From Amblyomma americanum (taxonomy: Eukaryota; Arthropoda; Arachnida; Ixodida; Ixodidae), in NCBI RefSeq assembly GCF_052857255.1, contig NC_135505.1, forward strand, positions 53,804,792 through 53,868,791: a DNA stretch of 64,000 nucleotides. The letters are read 5' to 3'. Below the pieces are notes generated by a model. That model searched no databases and was not told the origin of the DNA. It worked only from the letters and a program-made list of their open reading frames with translations. This document shows positions 33,745 through 44,964 of this stretch, piece by piece. The position numbers and the translations under genes are program-made. Each line of letters opens with the position of its first letter. Within the stretch, counting starts at the first letter, position 1.

Positions 33745-36514
33745 ATTTGCATGATGCAAGAAAGTTAATTTAATGTTCATGTAAGCACACTCATTGCCTA
33801 GTACACATCACACAAAGCCCGAACATGTGTTTTGGGGCCAAGCATTCCAGTTTATCTTGCACGCAGTATTTAAAGAGACAACTAAGTGGCACCACGAGCC
33901 GAGGAGCTGAAGGAGAACAAAAACATGACAGTAAAATTAAGAGCACTACAGACAAGCAGGAAATTAATTTATTTCCATACTCTGAAGGCCCGGAGGCATA
34001 CAAAGAAGAGTGGGGGAACACATAAAATTGGTAACCGCTTTTTCGAATTTAATGCAGCCAGATATTGCAGCAACAGAGGCAGGAACATGCCAGGAAAAAC
34101 AAAAGCATAAGATTAGACAGAAAATAAGCAAGACATTCAATGATGATGTCGCCCACGGGACAACATATGGGAGGCACCAATACAGACAGCGGTAGTGTTC
34201 TGGTTAGGGTACTATTAAGATAAAAGTCTCCAGGATGCACAAAATGCAATCTAGCCAGTGACGGTAGCCACTGGCTTTCGGTAGGTTTTTTAATGTGTGC
34301 ACCACGTAGGATGTATTCATGATAATTAATAAACCACAGGAGATTGTTCAACACGAAATAAATTATCCTCACAGCACCATACAATACACAGCTATTAGGA
34401 GACGTCAGCAGTAGGAATTGCAACGATACGGTGAATGTACACCCCAACGTGAAGACTTCACGCCACAGGGTTCACTTTTTAGCTGTGTAGTGGAATTTTC
34501 AGGGCACCATCATGCTATAAACTTTTGCAAGGTGAAGAAAACCCTTATTTTAGCCTTTCAAGGTCCTTTAAGCTTCAATAACACTGAGTGTTGCACTTCG
34601 GGGATCAAAAGCAGATCATGTGGCCTGAAGACTTGACTACAACCCTGCAATTCATTACAATTGAAGAGAGCTGGCGCACCATTAAAAACCAAAACAGAAA
34701 TGCCAAATACGAAGCAGAACAAGCATTCCAATTTTCGATCTAGGTATTGTTTACAAACATACATACTGGAGCAGTTGCTATGCTGTTGTATTCTGCCAGA
34801 AAAATATGTGCTGCAACCATAAAAATAACCCTATTTAGAGGACGATGGATGCTAAATGGGATTGAAATAAGTAAATTAGTGACAACTAAAGCAAACTCCG
34901 ATAAAAATGAGTTAGCAATGTACGCAGTTGTGTACAAAGTGGCCTAAAGGGTTGAATGCAATTTTCTCATGCATTTAGTCATTTGCATCTTTTTATGCCG
35001 AACATCAGCACAGCCACGCATGCACAGATAATTTTACACAGAGGTGGGATTAGACATTGGTGGCACTGACACAGTTAATCGCAAGAGAAGGCCTGAGTAC
35101 TGGGTAAAGTAGACGATAAACTGGTTATCAGGATAGATGTAAGTGAAACTGGTGCATTTTATTGAGTAAAGAAATTAGCTGTAATACAAACGCAGAGGAA
35201 ACTGCAATATGTTAGAGGAAATTGAGTGCACTGGAAGATATATTGCACAAAATTTGAGCCCCCTGAAATATTAGCTTGTTTTAAAGAAAATTCCTTCCAA
35301 TTTTCTTTTGAAGCTCAAGCAAAATTTCGGAGCAAGTCAGCTGTAGAACAAACTTCCTTTCTGCAAAGTTTCGCAACAAACACATTTGTTTTTGATACAA
35401 AAGAAAATTTCATGACTGCTGCAGGACATGTCATGGCAATGACAGTAATGAGCCGATTGCTGCTGCCACAGAGCAAAAGTGGTAAAATCCCGCACACATC
35501 AGGGTCACAGAGGCAGATTTCTCCGGTAACAAGACACGTAGCAATGTGCGAAAAAAGTGTGATGCGGTATATGTGCGCATTGATAATGCCCATTTCACGA
35601 AGTGCCAAATCCAGTAGATTCCTGTGTTGAATCAAAAAATTGCACTGCGTCCATTGATGCCCCAGTTTTACCGAAGAAACATAGGTTGACAGATTGTAAT
35701 TTTTGTCAAATTCGCCTAACAGCATTAGCTGCAGCCAAGAAGCAAAGTACCAGCAACAAGGTTGGTAAAAGCAGGGCCTTACACAGCAAAACTGGTCGAA
35801 CTAGCAGACAGCTGCCTTGTCTTTCATTCATACAAGCTTGGCAGCTGGCAACATGAAAGAGTTGCCTCACTTTTTGCTCGGAGGAAAACTAGTGGATTGC
35901 TGTATCACTACACATAGCATTTAAAAGCAACAGTAGAAAACGGGCAGAGAGGCAAAGAAATGTCAGGAGACAAAGCTTGCTTTGCTCTGTGAGCACACAC
36001 AGATGACACATTAGTGACCTCCTATCGGACGAACAGTGCCTGCAAAATCAGACTACGCCCTGAGCAAGATGTGATAAATGACTGCATACACATCCCTATG
36101 TTTTGTGCATGTCAAGAAATTTCAGTGAAGCAGTAATCACGTCATGGAGCACAAACTTTTAACATAAATCAAAGACAAGTACTAGTTTAAAGCTCTGCTG
36201 GCAGGAGAAAAACATTTTGGTGACTTCCTCTGTTTCACTGCACTGAAGCACCAACATGCACATTCTGCATAAAGAGAGCACACAGAAATGCAGTACATTA
36301 AGAATTAGAAACTGTTCAGTAGCGTTAAAGCATGTGTTTAAGCACACATACGGCCAATTTGCAGATGGTAGGAGAAAAGTTTCTCCTACGCTTCCTGTCA
36401 CGTGAAGAACTGCAGCACTAGAGAAAAGCCTTGTCAACGCATCAAACACACCTGTCATTACACACTCTAGTGACAAACTGAAAGTAAAATTTGGTCCTTT
36501 TTAAAGAGCAGCAC
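33745..36514. other. Repeat-poor AT-rich block, possible 3' UTR or ncRNA
   Basis: I see no transposon here, unlike the rest of the window. Short frames on both strands lack motifs. On the minus strand a GAAATAAATT poly(A)-signal-like word lies near 33,970. It could be downstream or alternative 3' UTR of the transcript proposed at 36,515-38,260. Confidence 0.3.
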
Positions 36515-36886
36515 AAAAATCACAGACTTGAACAGCTTTATTGCTGTGTGCAATGAAACTTGAAGCATGAAAAATGTTTACATAGACTGATCATAGCATG
36601 ACTACAGGTGAAAACTATGGCAGCGAGTCCTGCCGCTAAGTGCGGATGCATGCAATGTGTCGCACAGTGCAAGTTGTGATCGCCTTTGAAAACAATCCTG
36701 TTCCATATGTACAGCACTTGACACCTGTGAAGACATCCATTGCAACCCTTCCAAAGAATGATTCTTTGCTTGAGAAGCACTCTAGCTGAGAGGGGAACGA
36801 TGTTGAACCTTGCAGCAGCATTCCTCAGCACATGACTTCCTAGGATAGCAGTGATGCATCGAAGAGGCACAATATACACATGTCAC
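36515..36886 (-). other. Candidate 3' exon with poly(A) signal
   Basis: The minus strand has an acceptor-like CCTTCCAG (AG at 36,887-36,888), followed by an exon-like segment ending in AATAAA (36,537-36,542 read in reverse) about 20 bases before a likely cleavage region. Its own frame (36,538-36,879) has no motif, so it would be mostly 3' UTR. This is a proposal from signals, not proof. Confidence 0.3.
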
Positions 36887-36889
36887 CTG

Positions 36890-37865
36890 GAAGGCAATCA
36901 ACACTGTCGTTAGTGCGTGAGCTTCAGTGCAATGCAAGTTTCATACACACATGAGAAAAGACTTTCAAATACGAGACATCACAGGGCGGCAATTATCAAA
37001 CTAAAGTTTCACGTATGACTGTAACTACTACTCAAATAAACTGCTTTTGTAACAGTTAAATTTTTTGGTCATCTCTATCAAAATGATGGAGGAAGTAAAA
37101 CAGAACTGTGGAAACAGCTTGACTACCGCCATACTAATGGGTATGAATAATTATTACATATTTATTTTTATTATGTTGCAGTGAAGGCAACTGCTACAAG
37201 GCACATTGTAGGGGAAGTCCAAGGTTAACTTTACCTCAGAATAATTAACTGCACTAAAATCTCACTACACGAATGCTTTTGCAACTGCATTTATCAAAAT
37301 GCAGATGCCAAGCCATTGTGTTTGTGTGCAACGAAAGAAAACCATAGACATGCAGACGCCCTACGAGTCACCCACATCCGCATAATGTAGTAATCTGAAA
37401 ACTCGTTGTGTGTTTTACTTTACAGAGAAGACTATATTGAAATGTTGCTTTTATTTACACAAGGCTTCCTCGCTTAATAGGCTACAAATAAATGTGCCAT
37501 GAGATTCATAGCTGTTTGCATGTTACCAAAAAAAGGGTAGGAACATAAGGGACTTGTTATTACACACCCGAAGAAAGCCACCAGCCATCTATATGAATAA
37601 CCTTGCATGCAGCCATCCGAAGAAAGTCAACAGCAATTTTTCGTTGCTGTTTCCCTTACCTCATCGATGCTCGAGACGATGTACCCGGCACATGTACACT
37701 GCCTTGCTGACACCGCTGTCTTCAGAAACTGCCCTTATACACACAGACACTGATGCACACAGATGATGCACTGATGAGCACAGTCCCGCCGACAAGGCGA
37801 ACACATTCTGGAAGCATGTTGCTCAGCCGGCAGACAACCTTTTGTGCCACCCTCTCATCACTCAC
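36890..37865. other. Unassigned; intron of the proposed transcript
   Basis: AT-rich, no transposon and no supported gene. A donor GTGAGT on the minus strand begins at 37,865. Confidence 0.3.
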
Positions 37866-38003
37866 GCAGTTGAATATCAGGTCAGCGACAGCGTGTAAAT
37901 AGAGGCAAACACTGAACTAATTGGTGTTCAGACGTTCACAGCTACCGATCGCGCCTTGAAACACAGGATCAGAGTAACGGCCGGAGCACCTACAATCTCA
38001 TGT

Positions 38004-38162
38004 TTAAGGCAGACCAAGGTGCTCACGCGCTGCCTCTTGCCGCAAAGCTTCTTGCACAGCCACCACACCATAATCACTGGCCAGGCCGTCAAACTCACGA
38101 ACCGTGCAGTCCTTCGAAAACACTGAGGCGCACTCACGAATGCCTCGCTTCCCGCAGCCCAT
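38004..38162 (-). CDS. Candidate 52-residue microprotein
   Basis: The ATG at 38,162 (context GTCATGG, with G at -3 and +4) opens a 52-codon frame ending in TAA at 38,004. It starts MGCGKRGIRECASVFSKDC, which could carry an N-myristoyl glycine, and ends in a likely amphipathic helix, VAVQEALRQEAAREHLGL. It lies in a CpG-rich, repeat-free patch, and a GTGAGT donor follows at 37,865, so the whole frame could sit in a first exon. Two other frames are also open here (104 codons, 37,928-38,242), as is common in GC-rich DNA, so the choice of frame is inferred from composition. Family not recognised. Confidence 0.35.
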   Translation of the reverse strand: MGCGKRGIRECASVFSKDCTVREFDGLASDYGVVAVQEALRQEAAREHLGLP

Positions 38163-38289
38163 GACAACAAAAGGCAGCTACGGACGTCGCCATAACCGCG
38201 CTGGAGCAACCGCGACCGCGTGGACCGATAATTTCTTAGCATGAGAGAAACGTTTGAAACGAAAGCGCAGCTAGAGTCCTCACGCGGGT

Positions 38290-38944
38290 GTAAAATTACG
38301 CTCTGATAATTAAGGCTCTAAAAGGCTGCTTAATTTAGAGGTACCATTATAACGCCGTTTCAATGCTTCTACATTCAAAACAACCATGTTTCTGAATAGT
38401 TTATTACTTGAAATAAGCGCCTATCAAAATACGGTGAGCTAACAGCCTTTTAAATCAGTGTGGTCATAATTTGACTATGTCCACGATAATTCGACCATCT
38501 TGCGGCCGTCTCGAATTACGGCGGCCAAATGGGGCATTTTTCAGCAGTGGCAGCATTTCCTTTGCATCACGAAACTTCATTTTGACTTCACTGAATTACG
38601 CTTGCGTATCACGTGATTCACGTGACATTCCCCCAGCCAATCATTCTAGGAAGCAACCTTTCACAGTACGAACTTTGTTTCTCAAAATTGCTAAAACGAG
38701 CCAAGTTCTTTCTTTCCTGCCAGCTGCAGCTTCGTTTCCCCTCCACAGACACTTAAATTTACAAACCTGGCACCCAGTATAACTATGCTAAAAATCAGTT
38801 TTTGAGGACACGTCATTTTGACGCCTCAGCAGGAAGCGATATCGAAGCCTGGCGGTTTCGCGCCACAAATTTGAAACTCGTGACTTGCACGTGATCGCCC
38901 TATGAACCAATCAGAGAGACAATATAGCGCCGAACGGCGGCCAT
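38290..38944. other. Unassigned DNA left of the gypsy element
   Basis: No gene recognised. Most of the 5' LTR expected near 38,860 is absent. Confidence 0.4.
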
Positions 38945-39036
38945 GCGTGTCGAGAATAGGCCCCCTGGTTCCCCTTGTATTTTTCTCGCCGCTGCTCCCT
39001 TCCTCCCTGCTCTTTTAATTAAACCCCCGCCTTACA
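38945..39036 (+). repeat. 5' LTR remnant of gypsy element
   Basis: CCGCTGCTCCCTTCCTCCC, CTCTTTTAATTAAACC and CCGCCTTACA align with the last 90 bases of the LTR at 42,720-42,893. The first half of the LTR is missing. A TTTGGTGGAGGAGCC segment right after it is where a primer binding site would be. Confidence 0.75.
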
Positions 39037-39099
39037 TTTGGTGGAGGAGCCGGGTAACAGCCCTGGAATTGCGAAACGTACTTTCCCGCCACCTGCGAC

Positions 39100-40184
39100 G
39101 CCTCACGACGTTCAACATCAAGCCGCGCAAGTGGGCCCAGCTGTTACCTGCGCCGGCTCCCTTCGCCAATGGGACCTAGCCATCTTCAGTGGGACCGATG
39201 AGCAGGATGTCGAAGATTGTCTCACGTCTTACGAGAAGGTGAGCCTTCACAACAAATGGGACGATGCCACCAAACTAAATAACGTAATTTTTTTTATCTC
39301 ACCGGCGTGGCTAACCTGTGGTATTGAAACCACGAGGTGGACATCCGCACCTGGTCCGTTTTCAAGACAACCTTCTCCGAAGTGCTTGGTCGTCCTGCTT
39401 TTCAGAAACTCCGCACCGAACAACGCTTGCGCGAACGGTCTCAGCAAGCCGGCGAAAGCTTTACCAGTTACATTGAAGACGTCATTGACCTATGCAAGCG
39501 TGTCAACCTCAACATGTCAGAAGCTAACAAGATTAAACACAATTTGAAGGGTGTTGACGACGACGCCTTTCAGATGATGCTAGAGCGCGACTTGCGCACT
39601 GTTGTTAAAGTCGTCACCCTTTGCCAAAGCTTCAAGGGGCTGCGGAAGCAGAGGCTCCTGACTCTACAGCACCCTCGACAGGTTGAGTTGCTTGCTGGAC
39701 CTTCACCTGACACCTCATCGCTGCTGCAACAAGTCAAAGACTTTGTTCGGGAAGATGTGGCGCGTCAGCTTTCTCTTCTGCCGAACCCTACAGGGCAAGC
39801 TCCAGATTTGGCTCCGGCCCTTCGACACGCCATCCGAGAGCAGGTTGCCGAGGCTCTTCCACCCGCCCATCCGCCACCAGCTGTCGCAGCTCCACTGACA
39901 TATGCAGACGTTGTGGCCCAGACGCCGCCCCCTATGGCCGCTCCGCTGACATTTGCGGACATCGTCGCCAGACCTCGACCGCCTACCTGTGCTTTGCCTC
40001 AAACAACTGCGCGAGCGGTGGCTCCTTCTCTTCGGGCGGCTCCGCGAGTCAGCAATTCCTTGCGCACCATCGACAACCAGCCTACCTGCTACAATTGCGG
40101 CTTGCCTGGTCATGTGGCCCGGCTTTGCCGCCGCCGTCTCCCAGTCTACGCGCCACCTCCTCCAGCTCCCGCGTACTGGCCTTT
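39100..40184 (+). pseudogene. Gypsy Gag (capsid and CCHC knuckle), frameshifted
   Basis: The first part (frame of 39,038) reads WDLAIFSGTDEQDVEDCLTS and KVSLHNKWDDATKLNNVIFF. The frame then shifts near 39,320 to WSVFKTTFSEVLGRPAFQKL, GESFTSYIEDVIDLCKRVN and DAFQMMLERDLRTV, typical of gypsy Gag capsid. A Pro/Ala linker with two similar units (PLTYADVVAQ and PLTFADIVAR) leads to the zinc knuckle CYNCGLPGHVARLC (40,088-40,129). One frameshift is the main visible lesion. In an active element this protein packages the RNA. The end is cut by an inverted LTR piece at about 40,185. Confidence 0.88.
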
Positions 40185-40225
40185 CACGAGTCATCTGCTT
40201 TGTCTGGGTCATCATCTTCTTCACA
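40185..40225 (-). repeat. Inverted LTR-start fragment
   Basis: The reverse of this segment reads TGTGAAGAAGATGATGACCC and continues with CAGACAAAGCAGATGACTCG, the first 41 bases of the LTR at 42,720. It is inserted or rearranged within gag. Confidence 0.75.
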
Positions 40226-40231
40226 ATTCTT

Positions 40232-40858
40232 CTTCTTCTTCGATCGCTGCGCCTTTAACACAACTGCAATCTTGAAGTTTCCTTCACGAGGCTTCGTTGC
40301 CGAGTGCCGCAACTAAATATTTACGTATACAGGCCTGGTCTGGCGATCTCCCCATTGTGTCCGTATTGTTGGGAGCCGGAAACAATAGAGCACTTTCTTC
40401 TTTTTTGCCGTCGCTACTCATCGATTAGGAGGCGACTATTAGAAGTTCCAATACAGAATCTCAGTTTGCGCCTGTCTTCTGCGCTTGTTCTGTCTCTTGG
40501 CGCTTCTATGCTTGGTCATACCAATGGGAATGTTTGCTCTGCCGCTCAAAATTATCTACTAGAATCAAAACGTCTACCTTCATGAGCTTTCGTCCTGCCC
40601 ATCCCATTATCAGCTTCTGTATTTCGGTTTTTACAACCTCTTATAGTAATCCTTACCCCTTCTTTGCCTAAACTTTAGTTTGTATGACCCCCCTAACCTC
40701 CTGCAACCACCTCGGCTACGAAAACTGTGCGATCCAAATTTTGGTAGGTCATCCCATGCTCGCCACATGCAACTGGTCATTAAAATAGTCACCGCCTGGT
40801 TATGGCCAATCCCCCTTGTGGGTATGTGCCATTGTGTGAGGTCAACAACAACAACAAC
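40232..40858 (+). pseudogene. I/Jockey-type LINE 3' end inside the gypsy
   Basis: Frame 40,304-40,585 reads PGLAISPLCPYCWEPETIEH and FLLFCRRYSSIRRRLLEVP, the Cys-Cys-His-Cys tail found at the end of many LINE ORF2 proteins, then a stop and a 3' untranslated part. It ends with CAACAACAACAAC (40,846-40,858), a CAA tail. 5' truncated; it replaces the protease-RT part of the gypsy. The exact left boundary is uncertain. Confidence 0.8.
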
Positions 40859-40861
40859 TGC

Positions 40862-42683
40862 CCGGCAGTTCCAACTTATCGATGTGGTCTCCGGCGTGCA
40901 AGGATGCGTATAAAACCTTGCGCCGCCTCCTCACAGCGCCGCCCATACTGCGGCATTTCGACCCAACCGCTACTACCGAGGTCCACACGGACGCCAGTGG
41001 TGTCGGCCTCGGCGCCGTACTCGTCCAGCGCATCTGTGGTTTTGATGAATACGTTGTTGCCTACGCAAACCGCACGCTTGCGAAGGCTGAAACTAATTAC
41101 TCCGTCAGTGAAAAAGAGTGTTTGGCGATCGTATGGGCACTTGCCAAATTCCGCCCGTACCTCAATGGCCGCTATTTTGACGTTGTCACGGACCATAATG
41201 CGCTTTGTTGGCTTTCTTCCTTGAAAGACCCATCCGGCCGCCTTGCCATGTGGGCTCTTCGTCTGCAAGAATAAGACATCCGCGTGGTCTATCGTTCCAG
41301 CCGCAAGCATCAAGACGCTGATGCCCTGTCCCGCTGCCCACTTCCATCCGAGATCGCCAGCCTTTCCACCTCTGAAGTCTCCCCGTCGTCCCTTCACATC
41401 AGCGACATGCCCTCAGCGCAACGTACTGACTCCTTTTTCGGTTCTCTTCTCGACTTTCTCCCCAACCCCACGGCTACTTCTCCATCCCGTGCTCTCCGCC
41501 GTCATGCTTCCCACTTTGTTATTCGCGATAACCTCCTCTATCACCGGAAGTACAGCACCAATGGCCGCAAGTGGTTACTCGTTATTCGTCGCCACCTGCG
41601 CACGAACATCTGCGTCTATTTCCGCGCTGACCCACAATCCGGTCGCGCGGGAGTTTTCAAGACATACACCCGCATCCGGCTGCGCTATTACTGGCGCGGC
41701 ATGTACACCTTCGTACTTAAATACGCAGGCGCCTGTCTCGCCAGTCAACGTAGCAAGCCATCTCCTCATCGTTCTGATGGAGAGTTGCAGCCACTCTCTT
41801 GCCCACCACGCCCTTTCGACCGTATCGGCATTGATTTCTACGGCCCGCTTCCGTACACTGCGGCTGGCAACCGTTGGGCTATAATTGCGGTTGATCATCT
41901 CACGAGATATGCCGAAACCGCCGCCCTTCCGTCTGCCACAGAGACAGACGTTGCCTCCTTCATTTTGCAACGTTTCGTACTTCGTCACGGTGCACCTCGT
42001 GAACTGCTTAGCGACCGCGGACGCGCCTATTTGTCCGAAGTCGTCACCGCCCTGCTCCGCCAGTGCAACATAATCCATCGTACCACCGCCGCCTATCATC
42101 CGCAGACCAACGGCCTCACCGAGCGATTTAACCGCACCCTCGGGGACATGCTCTCTATTTATGTCGCATCCAACCCCTCGAATTGAGATCTCATGATACC
42201 TTATGTGACTTTCGCCTAGAACACCGCCCAGCAGTCCACTACTGGCTTCTCTCTCTTCTTTCTTCTTTACGGCCGTCATCCATCTCCTCCAATAGACACC
42301 ATTCTGCCTTACCAACCTGACGCCTCCGAATATACCCGTTTCCGAAGCCGCGCAACACGCAGAAGATTGTCGCCAAATCGCCCGGTCACACACAACTGAC
42401 GCCCAGTATCGCCAGAATTCCGCCACGACAACGCTCACACCACATCGCACTTCTCTCCTGGTGCGCTTGTGTGGCTCTGGATACCATCAAGTACTCCTGG
42501 ACTCTCTTAGAAATTTCTCGCCAACTACGACGACCCCAACTGTGTCTGGAGCACACATTACCAGTTAATAACGTCGTCGAACCCCTCACGCCATATCCCG
42601 ATCTCCGCCGCCGCGGCCGCGAGACAGTTCACATTCAGCGTCTCAAGCCTTACTACAACCCCTCCATATTGCAGTCGCCGTAA
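40862..42683 (+). pseudogene. Gypsy Pol: RNase H and integrase
   Basis: The frame starts at [20 protein letters not shown], the end of the RT connection. RNase H has [23 protein letters not shown] and [11 protein letters not shown] (catalytic D, E, D present). A TAA at 41,272-41,274 interrupts the same frame. Then come VVYRSSRKHQDADALSR, a damaged HHCC finger (GRAGVFKTY; CLASQ, where a second Cys is expected), and the integrase core with GIDFYGPL, LLSDRGRAYL and HPQTNGLTERFNRTL (D, D, E present). A TGA at 42,184 and a TAG shortly after precede the last part, GRHPSPPIDTILPYQ. The C-terminal end is HTLPVNNVVEPLTPYP and QRLKPYYNPS (42,540-42,683) after a frameshift. RT and protease are absent. 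Confidence 0.92.
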
Positions 42684-42719
42684 GTCGCCAGGATGGCTGC
42701 TCTTCACCACGGGGGTGAT

Positions 42720-42893
42720 TGTGAAGAAGATAATCACCTAGATAAAGCAGATGACTCGTGTAAACGAAGATGGCCCTGCGCATCAGCCGTATTGCTATCG
42801 CCACGTGTGACTGTGCCCGACCTGGTTGCCCTCGGGTTGTTCTAGCCGCTGCTTCCTTCCTCCCAGTTCTTTTATATAAACCTCCGCCTTACA
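42720..42893 (+). repeat. 3' LTR of the gypsy element (174 bp)
   Basis: Starts TGTGAAGAAG after the polypurine-like ACGGGGGTGAT and ends CCGCCTTACA, the canonical TG...CA. It contains TTTTATATAAACC near the end, a TATA-like word. The 5' LTR keeps only the right half. Confidence 0.88.
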
Positions 42894-42931
42894 ATACACA
42901 CACACACACACACATACACACACACACATAT
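42894..42931. repeat. (CA)n microsatellite
   Basis: CA repeats with two TA interruptions directly next to the LTR end and the palindrome. Confidence 0.95.
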
Positions 42932-42955
42932 AAGGCCCTCATTTCCTTTACCTTG

Positions 42956-43001
<46 letters not shown>

Positions 43002-43025
43002 CAAGGTAAAGGAAATGAGGGCCTT
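42932..43025. repeat. Perfect 94-nt palindrome with TA core
   Basis: The left arm 42,932-42,960 (AAGGCCCTCATTTCC...) is the exact reverse complement of 42,997-43,025. Between them lie 18 TA units. A third, direct copy of CAGACAAG.TAAAGGAAATGA lies at 43,493-43,513. It can extrude as a cruciform. Confidence 0.95.
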
Positions 43026-43520
43026 GTTTTCACAAACTTATGGAGGGAGCCAACAGTCACCGAAACGAAAGTGCATAGGGGAATGTGTAATTTTTTCTTA
43101 ACGGTTGTGCTTATCAGTGGGATAATAATACTTAGATTAACCTATAGCTTAAGGAAAATTACATAAAAAGCAGCAGAAAAAACTAACATGCCGAAGGTGC
43201 ATACGAACCCACGACCTCCGAATATCGCGTCCGGTGCTCTACCAACTGAGCTACGGCGACGGCTGTCCAATATGCTGCTCTCGTGGGTATATATGTTTAT
43301 TGGGTGTAAGCGAGCGTTGAGAGTGTTCACCAGCGCCACCCTCGTCCATAGCGGCGGACGTATCACGTCCTTTAATACCGCGAGTGTGACGTGGAATGTC
43401 ATCTAACGGCGGGGCGGAAACTGTGCCAGCGCCCTCTTATGCTACCTATGGCCTCAAGACTGCCAGAACAGAGTCCTTCATTAAGCTATTAGCAGACAAG
43501 TTAAAGGAAATGATGGGCTC
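43026..43520 (-). repeat. tRNA-headed composite repeat
   Basis: On the minus strand the head (43,264-43,191) reads GCCGTCGCCGTAGCTCAG then TTGGTAGAGCACCGG and GTGGGTTCGTATGCACC, a tRNA-like fold. The body (43,187-43,038) is shared with 30,827-30,975. Right of the head, GCGGACGTATCACGTCC and GTGACGTGGAATGTCATC run to a terminal CAGACAAGTTAAAGG at 43,493 that repeats 42,998. The unit is thus flanked by about 25-base direct repeats. The T-loop word is altered, so not a true tRNA. Confidence 0.7.
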
Positions 43521-43609
43521 TTCGAGAAGAATATGGGGACAGAAAAACGCAATAAATAATGCGAAGCATCGCCGACAACAGGCACACTTACACTAAATGC
43601 TGCCTCGAA

Positions 43610-44964
43610 AGCATATTCATCTTCAGCCTCACTACGCCCACTGTAGGGCAAATGCCTCTCCCATTGTCTCGAACTGAGCCTGACCTTTGCCAGCTGCTCC
43701 CAACGTATGCCCACAAACATGTTAATATCCTCCGCCAACATAACTTTCTGCCACCTCCTGCTATGCTTGCCTTCTCTTGGAATTTATTTTGTTACCGTTA
43801 AGTACCAGCGATTATTTTGGCACGCATTTTATGGTTTTCCCAAGCCCATTTCTTTCTCTTGATTTCGACTAGGATGTCATTAACCCGTGTTTGTTCCCTC
43901 AACCACTACACCCGCTTCCGGTCTCTTAACGTTAAGCCAATCTTTTTTCTTTCCATAGCTCGCTGCGATGCACTTAGCTTAAGATGAACCCTTTTCGTTA
44001 GCCTACACGTTCCTGTCCCGCACGTGAGCGTAGGTAATACGCAGCTGCTGTATATTTTTCTCTTGAGGAATACTGGCAATTGGCCACCCATGATCTGAGA
44101 GATCCTGTCATATGCGCTGCGCCCCATTCTTAATCTTCTTGTTCTTTCCACTTCATGATCCGGATCAGCTGTCACTACTTTCCCTAATTAGACATATTCC
44201 TTTAACACTTCCAGCTCTTCTTTGTGAATTGTGAGGTGCTGTTTCCTTGCTAGACAATTGAAAATTACTTTGGTTTTCAAAGGGTTAATTCTTAGACCCA
44301 CCGTTCTGCTCTTCCTGTCAAACTCATTGATAATGCTGTGCAGTTCATCTCCTGAGTGACTCAGCAAGGCGTTTTCATTAGCGAATCACAGATTATTTAG
44401 GTATTTTTCATTTACTCTTAACCCCAACATTTCCCAATTCAGGCCTCGGAATACCTGCTGTGAACAGGCGGTGAATAGCATTGGCGAGATCGTGTCTCGA
44501 AGCTTGACGCCATTTTGTAAATGTAATTTTATTGCTGCCTTTATGGAGGCCTATAGTGGCTGTGAATCTGCTATAGATATCTTCCAAGATTATGCGATAA
44601 GATTCTTCTAGCCACCGATTTAGCAATGCCGGTATGACTGCCGATGTTTGCACTGAGTGGAATGCCTTTTCGTAATCAATGAAGGCTATATATAGAGGTT
44701 GGTTATGTCCTGCGCATTGCTCTACCACCTGATTTATAGTGTGAATTTGGTGTATTGTGGAATATCCTTTACAAAACCATGCCTGATTATTTATTTGAAT
44801 GAAGTCTAAGGTTCCCATTACTCTATTAGCTATTAGTTTAGTAACATCTTATAGGCTGATCACTCTTTAATTCTTCATGTATTTGGCGTCTCCTTTCTTG
44901 AAAATTAGGATAATGTTAGCGTTTTTCTAAGCTTCTGATAAGGTCGAGGTGAAAAGGCATTGAG
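43610..44964 (-). mobile_element. RTE/BovB LINE, 5'-truncated and decayed
   Basis: Minus-strand frames read GYSTIHQIHTINQVVEQCAG, YIAFIDYEKAFHSVQTSA, RIILEDIYSRFTATIGLHKG (44,408-44,818), then ITADPDHEVERTRRLRMGR (as TADPDHE) and CRLTKRVHLKLSASQRAMER (43,906-44,175), and C-terminal RQW-like words (43,660). This parallels the RTE at 7,241 block by block. The FADD block lies in a broken stretch near 44,370. Several stops and shifts; older than the 7.2-kb copy. Confidence 0.92.

Larger units (their letters stand above)
38945..42893 (+). mobile_element. Ty3/gypsy LTR retrotransposon, defective
   Basis: Order on the plus strand: partial 5' LTR, gag with zinc knuckle, a chimeric insertion (inverted LTR piece plus LINE 3' end), RNase H, integrase, and a full 3' LTR (42,720-42,893) after a G-rich polypurine-like word. 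Protease and most of RT are missing, and several stops break pol, so it is not autonomous. Related LTR fragments occur at 31,547-31,656 and, inverted, at 40,185-40,225. Confidence 0.92.

Noticed and set aside
37928..38242. 104-residue minus-strand ORF as the gene of the 38-kb island
   Set aside because: Its composition (Trp/Arg/Leu-rich) looks like the off-frame of GC-rich DNA; the overlapping 52-residue frame is more protein-like. Not fully excluded.
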